Under the pieces are notes generated by a model. It made no database searches and had not been told where the DNA came from. It saw nothing but the letters and a program-made list of their open reading frames with translations. Below are positions 57,301 through 64,000 of a stretch of DNA of 64,000 bases, piece after piece. Both the position numbers and the translations under genes were made by a program. Origin of the DNA: Malachius bipustulatus (lineage: Eukaryota > Arthropoda > Insecta > Coleoptera > Melyridae); assembly GCA_910589415.1 (NCBI GenBank), contig OU342636.1, forward strand, positions 42,733,735-42,797,734. The letters are read 5' to 3'. How positions within the stretch are numbered: position 1 is the first letter of the stretch; each line of letters starts with the position of its first letter.

Positions 57301-58480
57301 AGGAATGCCGTGGTAAATTGATATGTAGTACATCATGCTTTTTACTGTCAATTTAAACTAATTGAGACCAGGGAGACATGCGCAGGTAGGAAATTCCAAA
57401 GCACGCATCAGTTTGAGGGAGAAAAATCGATCTTTGGTAATGTGTCATTCTACACACTAGTGGAAACCAACTGCTATTAGGTATATGGATGATGAACACC
57501 CAGCGCTTGACGTGATTTTGGACTTATGTAGAAAAAAGGAACCATTACTTTTTTTGTTAGCGAAAGGAGCAAGATTCGCGAAAAAGCCTTCATCGTACAG
57601 CTGACATTACTGACAAAAAAGATAAATTAGGAGAAAAGTGTTAAGATTTTATGACACAAAGATATTTAAGTTCTCCCTTCACTTTTTAATTTTTCTTCAT
57701 TTAAATCTGTCATGAGACATGAGATGAATAAATGTTGATTAAACACATTGTTAAATTTTTTATTGCTAGTATATGTAGAATGGAGTATAGAATGTTTGAC
57801 AATGTCATTTTATGTAGGTTTGATTTTTAATAGCTTCAGTCACATTCGCATTTTAGAGATTAAAAGCTATTCACTCACGCCATCCATAACTCATAAAGAA
57901 GGCCAAGAAAGGGCCCACGCAGTTTTTTATTCTCACAGTCTCTCTTTATATACTGCGGACTTTTTATAAACTTTATCCGTCTTTATGAAACAGCTTCTGA
58001 ATCTGTACAAGGAGATCCGCAACCTTCTGCTGGTGTCATGTCTTAAAGAAGGGCCATTATGGTGGCCACAGAATTGCCTCCCGTATAAAGGGAAACGGTG
58101 CACCCTTCTTTTATAGATCCTCAATGCAAAGAGGGCTGTGCTATACATGGCCTGATATTCATTAGGGCTCTTTATTTACTTTTTAATTCATTTGGATGAA
58201 TGGAGATTAATCTGACGAGGATATAGAGGCATTATTATTCTTATAGAAAACATTTAAATCTCATTGAGTTTAGTTATACCTAGTGTGAATTTCGAACAAT
58301 GAATCAGTGATTTATATTAAAAAAGTTTTCTATTATGGCTCTGTTGATTTGAAAATAATAATTAACCTATGGAAAAATCAGGATCAGGTGAACTAAGAGA
58401 TCTAGATTCATTCCCCAAATTTACGATTACAGTAGAACATTAAACATTTTTAAGTGAATGGTTGATGTTTTAGCTTTAGT
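57301..58480. other. Spacer, no gene recognised
   Basis: Only motif-free short frames. 57900-58150 is GC-richer, with open frames on both strands but no recognised content. Confidence 0.4.
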
Positions 58481-58485
58481 CCGTT

Positions 58486-58570
58486 TTAGCCCCCCCCCCC
58501 TCCCTCTTTAAATTTTGAACCGGATGAGATACTTTGGCACAAAAATTAGTTTTTTCTGTGACGGATGACG
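58486..58570 (+). repeat. C-tract repeat family, partial copy 3
   Basis: 'ttagcccccccccccctccc' followed by 'tttaaattttgaac-ggatgaga', as at 28255. The 'actttttgacgtaaaac' part of the family appears separately at 59172-59240. Confidence 0.45.
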
Positions 58571-59480
58571 AGCAAAAAGTATGCCATTTTATCTCCGTTG
58601 GCAGAGGTATTAAAATGCTTCTTTATATGAACTGCTTTTGACCGGGTAAAAAGTAAATTAGCAGTGAAAAATGAGTACTTTTTCCCCGATATGACCGCTT
58701 AGGTACAGCTGCTATTAACACTCGGATGTCATCAAATTTATATCAAAGAACTTATTACGCGAAAGCTACACATTTTTATCCTCAATGTCCAAATGACAAT
58801 TATTATTAAGGGAATTTTCGAAAAAACATCAAAAACTTCCAAGCATCTTTGTAAAACTTTCTTCAATTTTAATGAAATTATGATATTATAATCGAATTAA
58901 ATCGTTTCGTTACCGGGCAACGTCGATTACTATAAGCGACTAGTTTGAGAATTCAAATTTCAACACGTTTTGACATTATTTTCAGTTATCTTGTTACGTT
59001 TTTCGATCTTCTAGGGCCGAGACTCTCTCCTCGCAGAAAAAAATTGTATATTACACCCAAGAGAAAAGTGCGATTTTAGCTCTTGATGTGTTTACCCGAA
59101 ATCACATCTCGAGCTAAACTCTATCACTTTTTCCCTTGTAGAATAAATAACTATTAAAATCAAGCATTTTACTACTTTTTGACGTAAAACCAATGTGTCA
59201 AATGTCAAAAATGAGGTAGCAAGCTTCAAGATTTTCAACGACATGGTGATGAGGTTTTTAAAAAAATTTTTCATTTAAATATATTTTTAAAACATCAAGG
59301 AAACTAAAAATCTCTCACAAAAAAAATCAAAATATTATTTTTCCTGTTTCAAAAAGAACGAACAATTTTTCACCGCATGTCACAATATTTCCTCGATTTT
59401 TTTATACCGGGTTTCTTCGTTTCAGAGATGTCAATACCTAATGGTACGGATATTCTTAATTGAATCACCCCGTATATTTT
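58571..59480. other. Spacer with repeat fragments
   Basis: No gene. 59172-59240 ('actttttgacgtaaaacc', 'gtgtcaaatgtcaaaaatga') belongs to the C-tract family. 'ataccgggtttcttcg' (59406) and 'gaatcaccccgtata' (59462) are the ends of a small TACCGGGT-type element. Confidence 0.45.
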
Positions 59481-59666
59481 CTACTTAAATACTTTCATGG
59501 GTCGTTTTTGATCAGCATCCTTGTAATCCAGTTTGATAATCACATCAATCCAAACAGTAGCCACCTTTGGCTTCCGGTATATTGTGCAATCCACGCAGAA
59601 GAGACCGATGAATGCAGCATTGTATAGCGAGGGCTTTATTAAAGTGAGACATAAAGAATGTGATAT
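59481..59666 (-). CDS. Possible 3'-terminal exon, unrecognised
   Basis: The minus-strand frame is open from 59666 to TAG at 59481. The last 47 codons look protein-like ('SLYNAAFIGLFCVDCTIY', 'RKPKVATVWIDVIIKLDY', 'KDADQKRPMKVFK'). 'cactttaataaag' just before that part could be an acceptor. A different frame on the same strand (59545-59760) is also open but less protein-like. No family recognised. Confidence 0.3.
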   Translation of the reverse strand: MSHSLCLTLIKPSLYNAAFIGLFCVDCTIYRKPKVATVWIDVIIKLDYKDADQKRPMKVFK

Positions 59667-59760
59667 TTATGCCCTTCCATACCTTCAGTGTATCAGATAC
59701 ATTGAATAGCATCCCACAGAGATACGTCGCGGCTCTTCGAGGGCCAAACAGGAGACTCAA

Positions 59761-60084
59761 ACCGTGCTACTGACAGATTAATCTAGAGACTTTGAATTAT
59801 GTCACTATCTTTAGAAATCTATACGTACGTAATATACAACCAGCTTATTCGATTCTGGAGGAGTTCTTCTGCAAAATAAATGATTAGTTGAGATTAGATT
59901 TGGCTTACCAATTACCAATAAGAAATTGAAACTGTAATATTTATTGAATTATGTATGCTGTACCTATAAGGAAATTATCACAGTTTTTTCATTACAATAA
60001 TGAATCAGAAAATCGCACATAGCACAGTGTCCTAGCTCATTCGAGTCAGTCGCTGTGGGCCAAACGATATGACGGACCATAGAT
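59761..60084. other. Spacer
   Basis: No gene. 60020-60060 matches the opening of the element at 29546. Confidence 0.4.
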
Positions 60085-60262
60085 GATGGCCAAGGAAGAT
60101 ATATGGCAAAAAAAAGAAATCTAGATCTTTCAGTTTTTCAGGATATTTCAGGAACGTGGCCACAAAATTGCGCATCTTTTCTCTCAATTCAAACGATCCT
60201 GTATCTTTTATCGTTTACGTGATGCCCATAGTAAAGTTCTGAAAAAAGGAACACCCTGTATT
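60085..60262 (-). mobile_element. Single arm of the 13403-14401 hairpin family
   Basis: 'aagaaatctagatc', 'ttcaggatatttcaggaacg', 'tggccacaaaattgcgc', 'cctgtatctt' and the end 'aacaccctgtatt' follow the right arm of the 1-kb element; the left arm is missing. Confidence 0.75.
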
Positions 60263-60658
60263 TTAGCAAGGTGCATTTTTTGATACGAATCAATTTGAGC
60301 CCGATTTTGTTTATCCGACTGATATTTTTTTGCAGAATTTGAGTTTTTTAATTATTGTCCAGGAAGGTTGCGGTTGGAAGAAAATATTTTTCCCTTAGGT
60401 GTGTTGTCCAGATGTCCTCCAGTAATTTTCATCCAAATGGTATATATGTATAGATACTTTTTGAAATCGCTCTGGCAAATCTGGGTAAAAGGGCGTAGCC
60501 GCTCATCGCAACGCGCTAATAGCCTCCTACTTGACAAGAAGGATTTTTGGTATTTTTGTATTTTTGGTATTTTTGTCACCATCTCTCTATTACGCCCGAG
60601 CGCTTATGATGTCAAAAAAATTCATATAACTGATATATAACCGAACCCCGCCTCCCAT
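60263..60658. other. Spacer
   Basis: No gene. 'tttttggtatttttgta' is repeated at 60543-60578. Confidence 0.4.
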
Positions 60659-61684
60659 TGTAACGTACATTTCGTACGTACCGGCTAGATGTTGGTAACA
60701 CAGAGACGACGGCGGGCGCGCGCAGTGAATGAGTGATGGTGGGTGTTAGTGCATCGACCAACTCGAGTTCTCGTCGATTTCGACTGTCAAGGAAATCAGG
60801 TGCGTTCATCTCATACCGGCACTTTCACCTTTTTTTCACTTCTGAATTCGCTAGAGGAAGGTACATTTTCGCAAACACATCAATTTTTAGCGAAATGGCG
60901 TGATGAACCTTCACTTAAATTATTATAAACATCGAACACGTTTTGGCTTGGTGAGTGTCGTAAAATGGTGTTATTAATTGTGCTAGAATTATGCAGATCA
61001 TATTTTCTTAATACCGCATGCTAATTTTAATTACAGCTTACACCCGATCGAGTTTCGCTCACATGTAAAATTTGTCAGTCACATTTTTTTGATCTCAACT
61101 AAATCTTGAGGACGGGACATAATTCTATGTACCCTTGACAAGCAGACTCGATCGGACCGTTCATTAATGCAAGAGTGTTTCTGATACCCATGTAATTACA
61201 GCTTTTTCCCTGGAGTCAATTTTTCCCTGGAGTCAATTTTTCCCTGGAGTCAATTTTTCCCTGGAGTCAACTTTTTTTTACTGGAGGCAACTTTCTCCCC
61301 GGAGGCAGATTTTCTTGGATACCCAGTAAGAACTCCACGTACCAAGGCAGATTTTCTTGGATACCAAGTCACCCTTTCAAAGCAAGTTCCTGGAGCCAAG
61401 CCATACGAAGATAAGTACCTTGTAACATCTTAGCAACCGATCCATTCATTCGACTAGCACCGTACGCTCTTGTTTTTTTTTTATCTGTTAACCGTGCTCA
61501 AGAGTGTAATATTAATCACTGTGATATATTTTATATTTTAATAAAGAGTACCTGTTGTTCTGCTGACCTGCTTGTTATTGTTGACCCTCTTAGACTATAG
61601 CGACTCAACCTACGACCCTTGTTTTTCTTGTCTCATGCTCTCAGCGACTATTTTTCCCCTCTAAGGGTTAAATAGTTCGTTTCA
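60659..61684 (+). mobile_element. 5' LTR of the same retrotransposon family, 1,026 bp
   Basis: It begins TGTAACGTAC and ends GTTTCA like 55350-56437, with an AATAAA near 61541. Unlike the solo copy it is followed by a primer-binding site, so it was a 5' LTR. The sequence after about 61,810 shows no gag or pol, and no second LTR lies in the window; the internal region has been lost or lies beyond a rearrangement. Confidence 0.8.
61203..61275 (+). repeat. 17-bp tandem repeat inside the LTR
   Basis: 'tttttccctggagtcaa' occurs four times in a row and then decays into 'actggaggcaa' and 'ccggaggca' variants. The solo LTR has a single 'tttttcctggaggcca' at the matching place. Confidence 0.9.
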
Positions 61685-61686
61685 AG

Positions 61687-61700
61687 TGGCACCCAACGTG
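61687..61700 (+). other. Retrotransposon primer-binding site
   Basis: 'tggcacccaacgtg' starts two bases after the LTR end. TGGCRCCCAACGTG-type sites prime minus-strand DNA synthesis in LTR retrotransposons; I do not assign the tRNA. Confidence 0.7.
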
Positions 61701-62516
61701 TCTATCTGCCAATAATTCGTTTCACCATCGACGAACGGCTTTCAATTTTGAATTCGTCGTTAATTATTAAAAATAAAAAAAAAAACAATAAAACCCTTAA
61801 TTTTTTAATAATTCACCTCTCACACGCAGAAATGCATTTTTTGTTACTTCGCCGTATTTTGGAATTTGCGTATAGATTCCTCTTTCAAACGGTAATTTTT
61901 TTAAAATAGGTATTTCAATAAAAAAAACAATGTGTCTTGTGACAAAAAGTGATATATGTTAGCCAAGTTATACAAACTTATAATATTTTACAACAATTAA
62001 ATAAACTCCGTTCTAAATTTCCAATTAAACTGACAACCCTTGTTTCAGTAAAGTAACTATCTTCTTAATAACTCCTGTATAACTCCCGTTTACCCCCAAT
62101 TAATGACACATCGCAGTCCGTTAGCTGCGAATACTGTTACATGTCCTGAAATAGAATCTTCCAAGAAGGGTCTTTGATAGCCACCCAAGGGCTATCGTGG
62201 CCCTTGGCTAGCCTTCATAACTGCTACAGTAACTGTTACTATGCTCATCTAGAGAGATATTGCATCGCCTTGAATGGTCCCAGGATAGCTGGTTTGATCG
62301 GTAGTGAGAAAGTCCAGATGAGAGAAGTTAGAAGTTAGGAGTTAGAGGAGAGGGTTTAGTTGACTGTGACCAGTTGAATTTAAATTAGAGAAAGTTTGCG
62401 AAGAACATGCAGCTACACCTATATTGTTAAATTATTATATTATTGGTTAACTTTTATGTTTGAAATAGTGTGTTAGGCTCGGTTGCACAAACGTAATTAA
62501 AAATCTGACAAATAAA
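61701..62516. other. Short leader remnant and spacer
   Basis: 61701-61790 is probably the start of the retrotransposon leader. No gene after it. 62325-62352 has short 'agaagttag/aggagttag' repeats. Confidence 0.4.
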
Positions 62517-63185
62517 TACAGGGTGGTGCGAAAAATGTGTGTAATATGAAAGACGTGATTCCTTAGCGAGTTCTGAGAAAAAAAGTTCCTATTAACATAA
62601 ATATACGGGTCCGCAAACGCACCGTTTATGAGATACATACAGGGTATCAAGAAAAAAATTTTTCAGCTTTTTTACGATATCTTAGGAACCGTTTGAGATA
62701 TAAAACTAAATTTTTGTACACATCTAATCATTTAATATTATCTACTTTTTGAGCGATACTGCAACTTCTTTCCATATGGCAGTGGTGGAGATGTTAGGGT
62801 TGCTTGAAATTTTTTTACCTTAATTTCTACGACGACACTGTGAAAATTGGCTTTATGAAAGCCAATTTAATGTAAACTGCTTTCGAGAAAAACTGCATTT
62901 TATGATGAAAAACATAAAAGTAGCAACATGTTTTGTTGTGAACAAAAATATCACTTTCTTCTTTTTGATAATTTTTTTTCACTGCCACAATAAAAAATTT
63001 AATTAGACAGCAAAAAGTAGATAATATTATAAAGACAATAAGATGTGTACCAAAGTTCAATATTATATTTCAAACGGTTCCTGAGATATCGTAAAAAAAA
63101 AACTGAGAAAAGAAATTTCTTGACACCCTTGCTGTATCTCTAAAACGGTATGTTTCAGGACCCATAATATGTTAATAGGGTCCCC
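62517..63185. mobile_element. CAGGGTG-group hairpin element, same family as 31588-32300
   Basis: Starts 'tacagggtggtgcgaaaaat'. The inner pair 'gagatacatacagggtatca' and 'ttgacacccttgctgtatct' is inverted. The centre 'ggcagtggtggagatgttag' ... 'tttctacgacgacactg' matches the 31588 element. The right arm ends near 'cccataatatgttaataggg'. Minus-strand frames at 62447-63060 are shadows. Confidence 0.8.
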
Positions 63186-64000
63186 AAATATACCTATCAT
63201 CAATACAAAAATTAATTAAATTGGGAAAGAATACTTCAATATAGGAAATTATTTATTCATTCATAAGGAAATAATATAACGTTGCAGCATCAAACATATT
63301 TACAAAAGCTAGGATACAAAGAACTGTCTAATTTTCGGATTTGTGGAGAGTTTCCTTGGCGAAGTCCAATCTTTCAATATCTGTCAATAGTTTTGATGCT
63401 TAGATGCATGTTCCTGATATTATTATGTATAATCTCCTTTGTGAATGTGCAAGAATCAAGACGTCTGTCGGCACTTTGATTCTATTGATCCTTGGTGTAA
63501 ACAACGCTGCTTGGCGGAGCCCTTGATTTGGTACCTTCAATAATAAAGAACAGCAGCTGGGGCAGTCGTAATGTATAAAAATTTATTCCTGATATCCAAT
63601 ATTCTGACCATAAAGTTAGCTGCAGATAAAACTTCAGTTCAGTTTATACCATTTGAGCGTCAGTAATTATCTATATACCTAGATATTATACGGGATGTTG
63701 AAACAGTTCAAAAAATCCCTAAATTTTTAGTTCTGAAAAAATGCAATATCAGGCCAATTTTATAATTTAATTTATTTTGATGTCAAAATGAGTATAGGTT
63801 ATAAATTATAAACAAGTGAAAACCCTGAGCCAGGGAACACCCTGTGTAATCAAAATAGGTACTAAAAAATATAATATACCTATAGGCATATACAGGTGTG
63901 ACCCATTTGTTCTTGAAACACCCTGTAGAATCTTAATTTATGGTGCGATTTTAAAGAAATTTCTTTTAAATCATAGAGCTTGATAAACTGTATTTTGGGA
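63186..64000. other. Spacer with MITE ends
   Basis: No gene. 'aacaccctgtgtaa' (63837) and 'aacaccctgtag' (63919) are two CAGGGTG-type ends less than 100 bp apart. Confidence 0.45.

Noticed and set aside
1..64000. CRISPR arrays, operons, riboswitches or bacterial genes
   Set aside because: No regularly spaced short repeats with unique spacers and no bacterial-type gene structure; introns and transposons show eukaryotic DNA.

Overview
This window looks like nuclear DNA from an insect. It is strongly AT-rich and full of short palindromic 'aggtacct' motifs, non-LTR and LTR retrotransposon pieces, and short inverted-repeat transposons ending in CAGGGTG. A hemipteran such as an aphid or scale-insect relative seems most likely, but that placement is inference, because there is no rRNA or mitochondrial marker to fix it. 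There are no operons, ribosome-binding sites, CRISPR arrays or prokaryotic genes.

Only one host gene is convincing. A three-exon gene on the minus strand (3887 down to 1511) encodes a 544-residue member of the pyruvate kinase family. Its splice sites and reading frame are intact, but nearly all active-site residues are replaced, so it is best read as a pyruvate kinase-like pseudoenzyme. Several other short, GC-richer open stretches (17810-18017 +, 33530-33724 -, 42397-42621 -, 46618-46764 -, 59481-59666 -) could be single exons of unrecognised genes; they are listed with low confidence.

The rest is mobile-element debris. 1-204 and 6076-8940 are opposite-facing copies of one repeat that bracket the kinase-like gene; the second copy carries a Harbinger-type MITE. 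A relic of a multi-copy cysteine-rich arthropod gene family lies at about 5195-5700. 13.4-17.5 kb holds three long hairpin MITEs, one of them inserted into a dead LINE reverse transcriptase. 20-24 kb has tRNA-like SINE heads and a microsatellite. 24.9-27.4 kb holds two adjoining long foldbacks, one with a hairpin inside a hairpin. 28-36 kb is more MITEs and AT-rich spacer. A mariner-like transposase fragment lies at 36.9 kb.

37.5-41.3 kb is a 3.8-kb complex satellite built from a module of 66 + 10n bp, phased A/T tracts, a 1,800-bp higher-order duplication and internal inversions. 41.6-46.1 kb carries two LINE remnants (one with a tRNA-like head and clear target-site duplications) and a 5S-rRNA-like repeat. 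50.6-52.2 kb has a dispersed repeat, a foldback with a target duplication, and a dead Tc1/mariner-like transposase. 54.2-55.3 kb holds two more foldbacks. 55.35-56.44 kb is a solo LTR, and 60.66-61.70 kb is a second copy of that LTR with its primer-binding site. The window ends in a CAGGGTG hairpin element (62.5-63.2 kb) and spacer.
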